NCBI RefSeq assembly: GCF_013403915.1
Contig: NZ_JABFDI010000003.1
Span: 124,001-188,000 of the forward strand
From: Winogradskyella pacifica
GTDB taxonomy: Bacteria > Bacteroidota > Bacteroidia > Flavobacteriales > Flavobacteriaceae
DNA: 64,000 nucleotides
Direction: 5' to 3'
The translations under genes were made by a program, and so were the position numbers. Below, piece after piece: positions 52,276 through 62,846 of the stretch (its first letter is position 1; every line of letters begins with the position of its first letter). Below the pieces are notes generated by a model. The model had not been told where the DNA came from. It saw only the letters and a program-made list of their open reading frames with translations, and did no database searches.

Positions 52276-53205
52276 ATGAATGACTTATTAGTTGCTAATT
52301 CCGTCTCAAAAAGTTTCGGAGATTTTAAAGCACTAAATCAAGTATCTATTGCTGTACCAAAAGGTAGCATCTTTGGTTTACTTGGCCCAAACGGCGCAGG
52401 TAAAACCACATTGATCCGTATAATTAACCAAATTACCATGCCAGATGAAGGTGCTGTGCTATTAGATGGTCAGCCGCTAAAGCCAGAGCACGTTAGAGAT
52501 ATTGGTTATTTGCCAGAAGAACGTGGGTTGTATAAATCTATGAAAGTAGGTGAACAATGTTTGTATCTAGCGCAGTTAAAAGGATTAACGAAAACTGAAG
52601 CAAAAGCAAGATTAAAATATTGGTTCGATAAATTAGAGATAGGAGATTGGTGGAATAAAAAGATCCAAGAATTAAGTAAAGGTCAAGCCCAAAAAATACA
52701 ATTCATTGTAACTGTGCTTCACCAACCAAAATTATTGATTTTTGATGAACCTTTTTCTGGTTTTGATCCTATTAATGCTAATCTAATTAAAGATGAAATC
52801 TTACAGTTAAGAGACGAAGGAGCTACAGTAATTTTTTCAACTCACCGCATGGAATCTGTTGAGGAATTATGCGACCATATCGCCTTAATTCATAAGTCGA
52901 ATAAAGTCTTAGACGGAAAATTAAACGATATAAAACGTCAATATAAAACAAACACTTTTGAGGTGGGATTAGAATCCTTAGATAGAGCAAAAGTGATTTC
53001 TGAAATTCAAGATAAATTTGAAGTGCTTCCAGCAACTTTCAGAAACTTAAATGATGATATTAAGTTGAATATTAAAATAAATGAACAAACATCTCCTAAT
53101 GATTTACTGTCATTTTTAACCTCAAAAGCTCAGGTGCATCACTTTGTAGAAGTGATACCTTCTGCTAGCGATATTTTTATTCAAACTGTAAAAAACAACC
53201 AATAA
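52276..53205 (+). CDS. ABC transporter ATP-binding protein (NatA-like)
   Basis: ATPase of an ABC-2 exporter. Walker A GPNGAGKTT at about 39-47, the signature ELSKGQAQKIQF near 133-144, Walker B KLLIFDEPFSGFDP near 154-167 and the H-loop STHRMES near 191-197 are intact. The C-terminal extension (about 215-309) is the DUF4162 type that joins a NatB-type permease. The stop overlaps the permease start by one base. Partner for Na+ or an unknown substrate. Confidence 0.94.
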   Translation: MNDLLVANSVSKSFGDFKALNQVSIAVPKGSIFGLLGPNGAGKTTLIRIINQITMPDEGAVLLDGQPLKPEHVRDIGYLPEERGLYKSMKVGEQCLYLAQLKGLTKTEAKARLKYWFDKLEIGDWWNKKIQELSKGQAQKIQFIVTVLHQPKLLIFDEPFSGFDPINANLIKDEILQLRDEGATVIFSTHRMESVEELCDHIALIHKSNKVLDGKLNDIKRQYKTNTFEVGLESLDRAKVISEIQDKFEVLPATFRNLNDDIKLNIKINEQTSPNDLLSFLTSKAQVHHFVEVIPSASDIFIQTVKNNQ

Positions 53206-54518
53206 TGAATCATTTACCATTAATTATAAAACGTGAGTACTTTACAAAAGTGAAAAACAAATCATTTATTGTAATGACGTTTTTAAGTCCGTTAATAATG
53301 ATTGCGCTTTTTGCAGTAGTGGCCTATTTATCGCAATTGAATAACGATAAGGAACGTACCATTTCTATTTTAGATGATACAGGTTACTTAGAAGAAGTAT
53401 TTCAAAATACAGAGTTCACCACATACACTAACTTAAACGGGTTAAGTCTAGACGATGCCATTGCTTTGGTTAAAGAAAAAGAAGATTATGGTTTATTATA
53501 TATTGGTAAAGCCAGTTCTCTTGATGATGTTTCAGGTAATGTAAAATTTTATTCTGAAGAATCACCTTCTTTAAGTGTCATCTCAGGTTTAGAGCTACAG
53601 ATTGAAAAACGACTAAAAGAAAAGAAACTTGAATTAGATGGAGTTTCTTTAGCACAAATTGAAGCCTCTCAAACAGATATTGAAATTGGACAAGAAAGTT
53701 TTGAAGGAGAAAAGAGTTCTAAAATAGATAATGTTGTAAAACTTGCATTTGGTGGGGCTGCCGGTTATTTACTATTTATGTTTATTGTTATTTATGGTAA
53801 CATGATTATGCGTAGTGTTATAGAAGAAAAAACAAGCAGAATTATCGAAGTTATTATATCCTCTGTAAAACCTATTCAATTAATGATGGGGAAAATTATA
53901 GGGACATCATTAGCCGGTATTACACAATTTGTAATTTGGGTTATTTTGGGCGGTGTTTTGTTGGTTGTTGTTTCTGCCATTTTTGGTATCGATTTAACAC
54001 AAGTACAAACACCACAGCAAGAAATGATGAACCAAGCTATGCAAGCAGATGGTACGCAAGCGATGGCTGAAAACTTAATTACAGCAATAAGCAACTTACC
54101 GTTAACGAATCTTATTATAGCGTTTTTATTCTTTTTTATTGGCGGTTATTTGCTTTACAGTTCGCTTTATGCAGCTATTGGTGCGGCAGTAGATAATGAA
54201 ACGGATACGCAACAATTTATGTTGCCAATTCTAATGCCGTTAATTTTAGCGGTTTATGTCGGTGTATTTACGGTTATTGAAGATCCGCACGGTACGATTT
54301 CAACGGTATTTTCGTTTATTCCATTTACGTCTCCTGTGGTTATGTTAATGCGAATTCCGTTTGGTGTTCCATTATGGCAACAAGGTTTATCTCTGTTACT
54401 TCTTATAGGGACGTTTATCTTTGCAGTATGGTTTGCAGCTAAAATATATCGTGTTGGTATTTTAATGTATGGTAAAAAACCAACGTATAAGGAACTTTTT
54501 AAATGGTTGAAGTATTAG
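53205..54518 (+). CDS. ABC-2 type transporter permease (NatB-like)
   Basis: A 437-residue membrane permease: first helix at residues 21-46, an extracytoplasmic domain (about 47-175), then five helices clustered at 180-430, including the GKIIGTSLAGITQFVIWVIL helix. It is the CcmB/NatB class that works with the upstream ATPase. Glutamine/methionine-rich loop QTPQQEMMNQAMQADGTQ near 269-286. Operon continues into the MscS gene, 3 bp downstream. Confidence 0.92.
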   Translation: MNHLPLIIKREYFTKVKNKSFIVMTFLSPLIMIALFAVVAYLSQLNNDKERTISILDDTGYLEEVFQNTEFTTYTNLNGLSLDDAIALVKEKEDYGLLYIGKASSLDDVSGNVKFYSEESPSLSVISGLELQIEKRLKEKKLELDGVSLAQIEASQTDIEIGQESFEGEKSSKIDNVVKLAFGGAAGYLLFMFIVIYGNMIMRSVIEEKTSRIIEVIISSVKPIQLMMGKIIGTSLAGITQFVIWVILGGVLLVVVSAIFGIDLTQVQTPQQEMMNQAMQADGTQAMAENLITAISNLPLTNLIIAFLFFFIGGYLLYSSLYAAIGAAVDNETDTQQFMLPILMPLILAVYVGVFTVIEDPHGTISTVFSFIPFTSPVVMLMRIPFGVPLWQQGLSLLLLIGTFIFAVWFAAKIYRVGILMYGKKPTYKELFKWLKY

Positions 54519-54521
54519 ATA

Positions 54522-55397
54522 ATGGAGCAAGATTTAAGTGAAATAGAAGATAAAATAACAGAGAGTGGTGCTTGGCAGACTATAGTGGATTTCCTCGGGT
54601 TACACGTAAATCTTGGTACAGATATTAGTATTTCAATTTTTGATATTCTAATTATCATTACCGTCATTTTTGTTACTACTATTGCCTTAAGAATAGTTTT
54701 AAAAATCATGACCCGAAAGGTGCCTGAAGAGAACAAGGGTAAATTTGGTGTTGTTTATGGGTATTTCAGATGGCTTGTATATATTATTATACTCTTAATA
54801 ACGTTGAACAGCGTAGGTGTTAATGTAACAGCAGTTTTTGCAGCTTCAGCAGCACTTTTAATCGGGATTGGTTTAGCATTACAAACCTTGTTTCAAGATA
54901 TTATTTCTGGAGTTTTTATACTAATTGATCAATCCGTACATGTTGGTGATATTATTGAAATAGATGGTAAAGTCGGCAGAGTAGATGAAATTAAATTACG
55001 AACCACAAGGGCTGTTACTATTGATAATAAAGTTTTAATAATTCCTAATCACTTGTATTTAGAAAACAGTTTGTATAACTGGACGCAAAACGGAACTACA
55101 ACTCGTGAAAGCGTTGAGGTTGGTGTCGCTTATGGAAGTGATGTGCAATTAGTAAAGAAACTGTTATTACAGGCTGCAAGTACAAATAAGAGTGTGCTTT
55201 CCGAACCAGAACCAGGAGTTGTTTTTACAAATTTCGGTGACAGTTCTTTAGATTTTAAGGTGTCATTTACATTAGCAGATAGTTTTAAAGCACAGTTTCC
55301 TAAAAGTGAAATTAGATTTGAAATAGATCGGTTGTTTAGAGAAAATAACGTGTCTATTCCGTTTCCGCAACGCGACATACATATTATTCAAAAATAA
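54522..55397 (+). CDS. small-conductance mechanosensitive channel (MscS family)
   Basis: Channel that opens on membrane tension and releases solutes. The 291-residue protein has three N-terminal helices (about 36-56, 77-97 and 100-126), the TM3 pore segment VTAVFAASAALLIGIGLALQ, the beta domain around DIIEIDGKVGRVDEIKLRTT, and the alpha-beta C-terminus. Length and architecture match a minimal MscS. It follows the ABC permease by 3 bp, so it is in the same operon although not functionally obvious. Confidence 0.93.
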   Translation: MEQDLSEIEDKITESGAWQTIVDFLGLHVNLGTDISISIFDILIIITVIFVTTIALRIVLKIMTRKVPEENKGKFGVVYGYFRWLVYIIILLITLNSVGVNVTAVFAASAALLIGIGLALQTLFQDIISGVFILIDQSVHVGDIIEIDGKVGRVDEIKLRTTRAVTIDNKVLIIPNHLYLENSLYNWTQNGTTTRESVEVGVAYGSDVQLVKKLLLQAASTNKSVLSEPEPGVVFTNFGDSSLDFKVSFTLADSFKAQFPKSEIRFEIDRLFRENNVSIPFPQRDIHIIQK

Positions 55398-55493
55398 AAT
55401 AGGTTTATGATTTTACACGATTCAAAATACAATGTAGTTTGAATCATAGCATGAGTTTCAAGTGTTAAAACCATATTCGAAAAAAATAAAATT

Positions 55494-56657
55494 ATGCCAA
55501 AAATATTAATAATTGAAGATGAGGCTGCTATACGACGTGTATTGGTAAAAATACTTTCTGAGGAAAATAGTACCTACCAAGTTGAAGAAGCAGAAGATGG
55601 TTTAGTTGGAATTGAAAAAATTAAAAAAGAGGATTACGATTTAGTGCTTTGTGATATTAAAATGCCAAAAATGGATGGGGTTGAAGTATTAGAAGCTGTT
55701 AAAAAGATTAAACCAGAAACACCAATGGTAATGATTTCTGGTCACGGTGACTTAGATACAGCTGTAAATACCATGCGTTTAGGTGCTTTTGACTACATTT
55801 CTAAACCGCCAGATTTAAATCGATTATTAAATACGGTTCGTATTGCTTTAGATAGAAAAGAACTTGTGGTAGAGAATAAAATGCTTAAGAAAAAAGTAAG
55901 CAAAAACTACGAGATGATTGGTGAGAGTGAAGGTGTAGAACGTATTAAAGACATGATTGATAAAGTGGCGCCAACAGATGCTCGTGTATTAATTACAGGA
56001 CCAAATGGAACAGGAAAAGAGCTTGTTGCACATTGGTTACATCAAAAAAGTGAGCGCTCTAAAGGCCCAATGATAGAAGTTAATTGTGCGGCAATTCCTT
56101 CAGAATTAATTGAAAGTGAGTTGTTTGGACACGTAAAAGGGGCTTTTACATCTGCAGCAAAAGATAGAGCAGGGAAGTTTGAAGCGGCTAATGGAGGTAC
56201 CATATTCCTAGATGAAATAGGTGATATGAGTTTATCCGCTCAAGCCAAAGTATTGCGTGCCTTACAAGAAAGTCGCATTCAACGTGTTGGAAGTGATAAA
56301 GACATTAAAGTGAATGTTAGAGTAGTGGCAGCGACCAATAAAAATCTTAAAAAAGAAATTGAAGAGGGCAACTTCAGAGAAGATTTATACCACAGATTAG
56401 CGGTGATTTTAATAGAAGTACCTTCTTTAAATGATAGGCGAGTAGATATTCCATTATTAATCAATTATTTCTCAGAAAAGATTTCTATTGAACACGGAAC
56501 TGCTCAGAAATCATTTTCAGATAAAGCCATTAAGTTACTTCAGAATTATGATTGGACAGGTAACATACGTGAATTACGTAATGTGGTAGAACGCCTTATT
56601 ATTTTAGGTGGAAGTGAAGTAAGTGAAAGTGATGTCAAAGCTTTTGCTTCAAAATAA
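55494..56657 (+). CDS. sigma-54-type response regulator lacking the DNA-binding domain
   Basis: Receiver domain (acceptor Asp54, [13 protein letters not shown]) fused to an AAA+ sigma-54 activator domain: Walker A GPNGTGKE near 165-172, the sigma-54-contact loop GAFTSA at 216-221 (consensus GAFTGA), Walker [12 protein letters not shown] and the R-finger region EDLYHRLAV. The protein ends right after the AAA+ domain ([10 protein letters not shown]) with no Fis-type HTH, so DNA binding is absent or supplied by a partner. 387 residues against about 450 for NtrC. Transcribed with the PPK2 gene 12 bp later. Confidence 0.93.
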   Translation: MPKILIIEDEAAIRRVLVKILSEENSTYQVEEAEDGLVGIEKIKKEDYDLVLCDIKMPKMDGVEVLEAVKKIKPETPMVMISGHGDLDTAVNTMRLGAFDYISKPPDLNRLLNTVRIALDRKELVVENKMLKKKVSKNYEMIGESEGVERIKDMIDKVAPTDARVLITGPNGTGKELVAHWLHQKSERSKGPMIEVNCAAIPSELIESELFGHVKGAFTSAAKDRAGKFEAANGGTIFLDEIGDMSLSAQAKVLRALQESRIQRVGSDKDIKVNVRVVAATNKNLKKEIEEGNFREDLYHRLAVILIEVPSLNDRRVDIPLLINYFSEKISIEHGTAQKSFSDKAIKLLQNYDWTGNIRELRNVVERLIILGGSEVSESDVKAFASK

Positions 56658-56669
56658 AACCTAATTATT

Positions 56670-57548
56670 ATGAAAGATATCAAGATAGACGATTTCGAAA
56701 TTTCATCTCAAATCAATATTAAAGATTTGCCAACAACATTCGATTTAGATGCAAGTGAAAAGAAAATAGAAAAGGAATTAAGAAAAGTCAGTCGCGATTT
56801 AGCAGACATCCAAAACCGAATGTATGCGCATGGAAAATATGCTGTGCTTTTTTGTATTCAAGGTATGGATACAGCTGGTAAAGATAGTTTGATTCGCGAA
56901 GTTTTTAAAGAGTTTAATGTTAGGGGAATTGTTGCTCATAGTTTTAAAAAACCTACAGATTTAGAATTAAAACACGATTATCTTTGGAGACATGTCAGAG
57001 CTTTACCTGCAAGAGGTAAGTTTGGCATTTTTAATAGAACACATTACGAAAATGTATTGGTTACAAGAGTACATCCTGAATATCTAATGTACGAGAATAT
57101 TCCGAATGTAACATCGCTAAAAGATGTTGATGATACCTTTTGGGAAAAACGATTCAATCAAATAAATAACTTTGAAAAGCATATCGCAGACAACGGTACC
57201 ATCATTTTTAAATTCTTTCTGAATCTTTCAAAAGAAGAGCAAAAGAATAGATTATTAAGACGTTTAAATAAGCCTAATAAAAATTGGAAATTCTCGCCAG
57301 ACGATCTAGACGAGCGTGAGCATTGGGATACTTACCAAACGTGTTATGAAGATGCGATTAATAAAACGTCTAAGCCTCATGCACCTTGGTATAATCTTCC
57401 TGCAGACGACAAACCAACAGCGAGATATATCGTAGCAAAGATTCTTTACGATACACTTAAGGAATATACCGATATTCAGGAGCCAGAATTACCAGATAGT
57501 CAGAAAGCGAATATAGATTCTTATAAGCATCAACTCGAAAATGAATAG
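56670..57548 (+). CDS. ppk2: polyphosphate kinase 2 (PPK2) family protein
   Basis: Phosphorylates nucleotides with polyphosphate, or the reverse. The PPK2 Walker A variant GMDTAGKDS is at about 66-74, FKKPTDLELKHDYLWR and the acidic/lid region NRTHYENVLVTRVHPE are conserved, and Walker B IIFKFFLNLSKEEQKNR follows. 292 residues, one-domain. The class (NMP versus NDP) cannot be resolved. It follows the truncated sigma-54 regulator and overlaps the DinB-like gene by 8 bp. Confidence 0.92.
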   Translation: MKDIKIDDFEISSQINIKDLPTTFDLDASEKKIEKELRKVSRDLADIQNRMYAHGKYAVLFCIQGMDTAGKDSLIREVFKEFNVRGIVAHSFKKPTDLELKHDYLWRHVRALPARGKFGIFNRTHYENVLVTRVHPEYLMYENIPNVTSLKDVDDTFWEKRFNQINNFEKHIADNGTIIFKFFLNLSKEEQKNRLLRRLNKPNKNWKFSPDDLDEREHWDTYQTCYEDAINKTSKPHAPWYNLPADDKPTARYIVAKILYDTLKEYTDIQEPELPDSQKANIDSYKHQLENE

Positions 57549-58128
57549 GATGAATATTCTGATTATAAGAATTCTATTAATTTGTAATATTATAGCCCCA
57601 ATGTTTAGTGACGCTCAAAATAACGATGACCTTCCGTATTATGAATTACCTAAAGCACCAGAAGAGTTTACAGCAGGCACTATGGCAGCGCGTATGGTTG
57701 ATGCCTTAGGATTTCGGTTTTACTGGGCTACAGATAGTTTAACGTCTAAAGATTTAGCGTTTAGGGCTAATCAAGAAGGTAAATCAACCGAAGAAACTAT
57801 AATTCATATTTATAGTTTGTCTAATACTATTGTAAATTCAACTTTAAAGCAATCAAACAGCAAGGTTAAAGAGAATCTGTCTTATACAGAATTGAGATCT
57901 AAAACCTTACACAACTTAAAAACTGCTGCAGATATTTTAAGAACGAGTAAAGATATTTCACAATACAAAATTATTTTTGGTGACCGTGAAATCCCGTTTT
58001 GGAATCAAATTAATGGTCCAATAGCGGATTCAATTTGGCATTGTGGGCAAATAGCAATTAATAGACGCACAACAGGTAATCCTATGAATCCTAAAGTGAA
58101 TCATTTTACAGGAAAGATCGGGTCTTAA
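57541..58128 (+). CDS. exported DinB-like protein
   Basis: A 195-residue protein with a signal peptide (ILIIRILLICNIIAPMFSDAQ) and a four-helix DinB/YfiT-type fold: MAARMVDALGFRFYWATDSL near 48-67 and PIADSIWHCGQIAINRRTTGN near 161-181, where the histidine is a likely metal ligand. DinB family enzymes transfer small thiols; an exported one is uncommon. It overlaps the end of ppk2 by 8 bp. Confidence 0.82.
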   Translation: MNRMNILIIRILLICNIIAPMFSDAQNNDDLPYYELPKAPEEFTAGTMAARMVDALGFRFYWATDSLTSKDLAFRANQEGKSTEETIIHIYSLSNTIVNSTLKQSNSKVKENLSYTELRSKTLHNLKTAADILRTSKDISQYKIIFGDREIPFWNQINGPIADSIWHCGQIAINRRTTGNPMNPKVNHFTGKIGS

Positions 58129-58266
58129 ATTGTCTGTTGCTTTGTCTTATCACGTTTCATCTTTATCTTCCTTCTTCATTTGAATATACTTAAATACGAG
58201 CCGCACTTCTAATCTTGAAAAAAGGATTACGGCAAATACCATTACTATATCTAAACCTGTTATGTG

Positions 58267-61200
58267 TTAATTTCCCTTTGCTGGTTGAGGAAACGGAGGA
58301 ATTTTAACCTCTTTTTTAATACTTAATTGTTTCATTAATTCTTCGATGGCTTTTTCAAGCTGTGGATCTTTTCCGATAGATAATGCTTTTGCATCTTGTC
58401 TAACTTCAATATCAGGCGCCACTCCTTCATTCTCTGCAATCCATTTGTTATTTATAGGGTCAAACACAGCATTGTCTGGTGACGTTAATGAGCCTCCATC
58501 AATTAAAGCATAATGCGTTGAGGATTTTACTAAACCTCCCCAAGTTGTCATACCAATTAATTTACCAACATTTTGCTGTCTAAATACCCATGGGAAGAAA
58601 TCTCCACCAGAACCCGCAAGTTCATTAATTAATAACACTTTTGGACCTAATATACCAGCCGGAAGTGTTAACGGTTTACCATTTGGTACTTCATTAGTTA
58701 AGCCAGCTCTTAAGCTACGTGTCATTAAATCTACCATATAATCATCTAATAAACCACCACCATTAAAACGTTCGTCAATAACAGCTCCTTCTTTATCTTG
58801 TTGTGCAAAGTAATATCTATTGAAAGACACAAAACCAGGACCTCCGGTATTTGGAACCCAAATATATCCTAAACGACCATTCGATAATTTGTCTACCAAT
58901 CTACGGTTGTCCTCAACCCAAGTGCGTTGTCTTAACGAGTTTTCATTAGAAATAGGTTCAACAATTTCTTTCCAGTTGCCTTTAAATTCAGGTTTATCAT
59001 TAATATGAAGAATGGTTTGTTTTCCTGAAGTACCATCTAAATATTCATAAAAATTAGTATCGGCTTTAATTTCCTTTCCATTAATACCTACAATATACTG
59101 GCCCTCTTTTATGTTTAATCCAGGGGCATCTAGAGGACCAGTTAAACCTGGATTCCAACTTTCAGTAGTAAAAATACGATCGATTTTCCAGTGGTTTTTG
59201 TCGGTACTCATATCAGCACCTAATAAACCTGTTGTAGATCTTTCAATATCTGGATAATCGCCTCCTCTAACAAAACTATGACCAACAGATAATTCACCAT
59301 TTACCTGATCTAAAATGTAATATAAATCGGCACGATGCTTTATAAACGGAACCAATGGAGCGTAACGTTTGTAAACAACATTCCAGTCACGACCATGCAT
59401 ATTTGGATCGTAAAAATAATCGCGTTCGTATCTCCAAGCTTCTTCAAACATTTGTTCCCATTCTGCAGAACGATCTAAATTCATTTGTAAATTAACTTTA
59501 AGGCGTTTGCCTCCTTTGGCATCTCCTCCTTTGGTGCTGATTACTTGCCAATCACCATTAATCTGAGCTAACATATGTTCTCCATTTGTGGTAACCGAAA
59601 CCGAACGCACACCAGGTGTAAATTCTTTGTTTTCTTGTTTTTCAAGATCAAATTTATGAAGTAGTGCTCCTCTATCATTTGGGACATATTCTGAAATAAA
59701 CATGGATCCTTTTGGACCAGCAATGATATATCCATAATTTCTTGTAGGTATTGGTAATGCTAGTGTACGGCGACCAATATTTTCAAAATCGATATGCATT
59801 GCTTTATGGTCATCTTCCTTTTTCTCTTTGGAATCTTTATCCTCTTTCTTGTCATCAGGTCTCTCTTCACCCTCATTTTTAATGTCTTCTTCATCACTTT
59901 TCGGTTTAAAAGGAGAATCATCATTAGCATCCAAATTAATAACATATGCAGCATAGGCAGGATTGGCCGTCATAGAACTTGTATTCGCCCAACCAGAAGC
60001 AAGAGCTACGTCTGTACTGGCTAAAAAGTAAAGTTGTTTTTTATTTAAATCCCAAGCAGGTGAGAAGGAATCTGCAAACGCATCTGTAATTGGTTTGGTG
60101 ATATCTTTTTCAATTGAGTAGATATAAATTTGTCTAAAGTTATTAGACGCTGATTTCTGATAGGCAATCCAATTACTATCTGGGGACCACTTTAATTCAA
60201 TACTGTTACGTTCTAAATTAGTGCCTCCAATGTCAATTGTTTTAATTTTTTTAGTTTCTAAATTAACAAATCGTAAGCGCACATCATCATCAACAAAAGC
60301 AATATACTTTCCATCTGGAGACCATGTCGGGTTCCAAGCCAATTTAGATTCTCCAATAGAAATAGTTTCAGGTTTTGATAAACCATCCTGATCAGAAATC
60401 ATTAACGCATAATTCTTTCTATCGGCATCAGAAAACCAAGCGATTTTATCACCTTTTGGAGACCAAATTGGTCGTCTGTCTGCTGTGCCAGAACTTTCAG
60501 TAATATTTCTAGAATCACCAAATTCTACAGGAATTGTAAAGATATCTCCGCGAGATTGCATAATGGCACGTTTTCCGTTTGGGGATAAAGATGCTGAACG
60601 GGTGGAATTAGAAACATCTTCCCATTTGGTTTCTGACCATGGAAAATCACCAACCACAGTAATTGATAATTGGGTATGTTTACCTGTTGAAATATTCATG
60701 GTATGTAAATAACCATCGCGTTCATACACCAAAGTGTCATCATTACCGCTTAGCCATTTAATGTCAGAACCTTTAAAGGTTGTAATTTGTTGCATTGATT
60801 TTGTCTTCGGATTGTAAGACCAAATATTAGCGACTAAATCGCGATCAGACAGAAAATAAATGTTTTCACCTAACCACATCGGTTGGATATCGGTGGTTTT
60901 TTCATTTGGGAGTAAAACTTCATTTTGTGTTTTTAAATCCAATATAATAAGTGGCGTATTTTGGCCTCCTCTATAGGCGCGCCATTCTTCATCCCAACGA
61001 TCCATTTTGTCTAAAATCAATTGCGTTCCATCTGGTGAATACGACCCATCGTTACTCCATTGTTTTGTTAAGAGTTGCGGTGCTCCGCCTTCAACTGAAA
61101 TCGTATAAAGTCGATTGTATGGTCGTGGTGCCGTTTCTCTGTTACTTGCAAATAAGATATGTTTACCATCGTTTATCCAACCTCTAACCGTAGAGCCGCT

Positions 61201-61530
61201 AGGATGCCAAGTTAAGCGTTTTGGTTCTCCACCGTTTTTAGAAACCACATACACGTTGTTTGTGCCAGCTCTGTTAGAGCTGAATGCAATCCAATTACCA
61301 TCTGGTGAAAAGTATGGGTTAGATTCGCTAGCTGCCGTTGAGGTAATCCGTTTAGCTTCGCTAGAATTTAATGCAGAAATCCATATATCGCTTCCGTAAG
61401 TATAAGTAATATGAGTCGCACTTATATCGGGTTGACGAAGTAATCTGGTGTCTTGAGCAAATGTAACGAAACTTGAAAGTAGAAATAAAATAACGACATA
61501 TGGGGTTGTGAGATGTGTTTTGAATTTCAT
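58267..61530 (-). CDS. tricorn-like S41 protease with WD40-type N-terminus
   Basis: A large (1087-residue) exported peptidase. The signal peptide (ending TFAQ) is followed by PD40/beta-propeller repeats (about 25-520), for example SDPSPDG-like ITSTAASESNPYFSPDGNW, an acidic-basic linker (DIKNEGEERPDDKKEDKDSK, about 548-585), the second propeller part, a PDZ domain (about 770-850), and the tail-specific S41 catalytic domain with the nucleophile serine in ELAGSGGDFFPW and the substrate-pocket WGGLVKSS. It resembles archaeal tricorn, trimming peptides. Monocistronic. Confidence 0.92.
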   Translation of the reverse strand: MKFKTHLTTPYVVILFLLSSFVTFAQDTRLLRQPDISATHITYTYGSDIWISALNSSEAKRITSTAASESNPYFSPDGNWIAFSSNRAGTNNVYVVSKNGGEPKRLTWHPSGSTVRGWINDGKHILFASNRETAPRPYNRLYTISVEGGAPQLLTKQWSNDGSYSPDGTQLILDKMDRWDEEWRAYRGGQNTPLIILDLKTQNEVLLPNEKTTDIQPMWLGENIYFLSDRDLVANIWSYNPKTKSMQQITTFKGSDIKWLSGNDDTLVYERDGYLHTMNISTGKHTQLSITVVGDFPWSETKWEDVSNSTRSASLSPNGKRAIMQSRGDIFTIPVEFGDSRNITESSGTADRRPIWSPKGDKIAWFSDADRKNYALMISDQDGLSKPETISIGESKLAWNPTWSPDGKYIAFVDDDVRLRFVNLETKKIKTIDIGGTNLERNSIELKWSPDSNWIAYQKSASNNFRQIYIYSIEKDITKPITDAFADSFSPAWDLNKKQLYFLASTDVALASGWANTSSMTANPAYAAYVINLDANDDSPFKPKSDEEDIKNEGEERPDDKKEDKDSKEKKEDDHKAMHIDFENIGRRTLALPIPTRNYGYIIAGPKGSMFISEYVPNDRGALLHKFDLEKQENKEFTPGVRSVSVTTNGEHMLAQINGDWQVISTKGGDAKGGKRLKVNLQMNLDRSAEWEQMFEEAWRYERDYFYDPNMHGRDWNVVYKRYAPLVPFIKHRADLYYILDQVNGELSVGHSFVRGGDYPDIERSTTGLLGADMSTDKNHWKIDRIFTTESWNPGLTGPLDAPGLNIKEGQYIVGINGKEIKADTNFYEYLDGTSGKQTILHINDKPEFKGNWKEIVEPISNENSLRQRTWVEDNRRLVDKLSNGRLGYIWVPNTGGPGFVSFNRYYFAQQDKEGAVIDERFNGGGLLDDYMVDLMTRSLRAGLTNEVPNGKPLTLPAGILGPKVLLINELAGSGGDFFPWVFRQQNVGKLIGMTTWGGLVKSSTHYALIDGGSLTSPDNAVFDPINNKWIAENEGVAPDIEVRQDAKALSIGKDPQLEKAIEELMKQLSIKKEVKIPPFPQPAKGN

Positions 61531-61571
61531 GTGATATGATTGATTAAATTAATAAGATTGATATTATAAAG

Positions 61572-62759
61572 TTACAAATAACTAAGCCACCATTTGTCTT
61601 TATTGTTGGTTTTGTATTGCATATATGTTTTGCAAATTGGATATAGAGCCAAAACAATAACTATCCAAATAAGGTACACCGTAACTAAAGAATAGCCATA
61701 ACCTTGTAAAATTCCTGAAGTCATCGTTTCATTATCTAGTATCATGAGTTTCCAGTCTTTTCCTGTAAGTAACAAGCCTAGAATTGCCCCTAAATGTATA
61801 ACGAAAATGTGCAACATATAATAAAAGAAAGGCACCCTTCCAAAAACGAGTAAAAAATTGGTTGCTGTGTTTTTTATCGTTTCAATGAAATATAAAAAAA
61901 GTAAAGCAGGTCCTAAAGTGATTAAAAGATATGCGAGTGATGGTGGGTATTTTGTAACATTGAAGAATGAAATTACCGTCTTTTCACTTGTTTCTTGTAG
62001 AGTCCACGGCACTAAATCAGCGTAAAAATTAAATCCTCTAAGCATAAAAAAGGATATAATTGCGGATGTGCCAATATATAACAGCCATTTTTTTCTAAAT
62101 GCTTTTGATGTGTCTTTTGTATAAAATTTTCCAAAGCAATAGCCTAAAACTATAACACCAATCCATGGTAAGATAGGATAAGAAAATGATACATAATGTC
62201 CTTCTGCAAAACTGAGAAACTGACCTTGATGAAGCATATACCATAATATGGATGAGATACTATCTCCTTCTTTAATAATACCATCTAAAGCGTTATGTCC
62301 AAATACAATTAGAAGTCCGAGGGCAAGTATGAGTCGTTTTGGGAGATAAATAATAATACCCAGCACAATCATACATAAGCCAATTGCCCAAATGACCTGA
62401 AGATTAATAAAACCAAAGTTCACATCAAACCACCAAAGAAAATTATTTATAAAAATTTCCACGAAAATGAGCCATAACCCCCGTGTAATTAAAAATTTTG
62501 AAAGTTGTTTTTGGGGTTTGTTTTGACCATATAAAAAAGCCGATGTACCGGCAAGAAACACGAATACCGGCGCGCAGTAATGCGTAATAAAACGCGTTCC
62601 AAATAAAATGATGTTTGTAGATTCTAAATTTTCAGGATAATTACCTGTGAATGCGTTAATATGAAAATAATCCCTTACATGATCTAAAGCCATAATAACC
62701 ATGACTAATCCTCTTAGAACGTCGATGGATTCTATTCTGTTTGATTTGATTGATGACAT
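61572..62759 (-). CDS. heparan-alpha-glucosaminide N-acetyltransferase-like membrane protein
   Basis: A 395-residue inner-membrane protein with about ten to eleven helices, of the HGSNAT_cat / DUF1624 family. The N-terminal RIESIDVLRGLVMVIMALDHVRD (shown in two stretches: RIESIDVLRGLVMV and IMALDHVRD) is the characteristic active-site loop with the histidine. Family members transfer acetyl groups across the membrane to sugars. The substrate is unknown. It lies next to a second, unrelated acyltransferase. Confidence 0.85.
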   Translation of the reverse strand: MSSIKSNRIESIDVLRGLVMVIMALDHVRDYFHINAFTGNYPENLESTNIILFGTRFITHYCAPVFVFLAGTSAFLYGQNKPQKQLSKFLITRGLWLIFVEIFINNFLWWFDVNFGFINLQVIWAIGLCMIVLGIIIYLPKRLILALGLLIVFGHNALDGIIKEGDSISSILWYMLHQGQFLSFAEGHYVSFSYPILPWIGVIVLGYCFGKFYTKDTSKAFRKKWLLYIGTSAIISFFMLRGFNFYADLVPWTLQETSEKTVISFFNVTKYPPSLAYLLITLGPALLFLYFIETIKNTATNFLLVFGRVPFFYYMLHIFVIHLGAILGLLLTGKDWKLMILDNETMTSGILQGYGYSLVTVYLIWIVIVLALYPICKTYMQYKTNNKDKWWLSYL

Positions 62760-62846
62760 GAGTCTTAATTTTTTAAAAATCGAAGACCTGAGGAATCATA
62801 AATATATAAATATTTGCACTGTATGGCTCCTAAAGGTCGGCATTAC

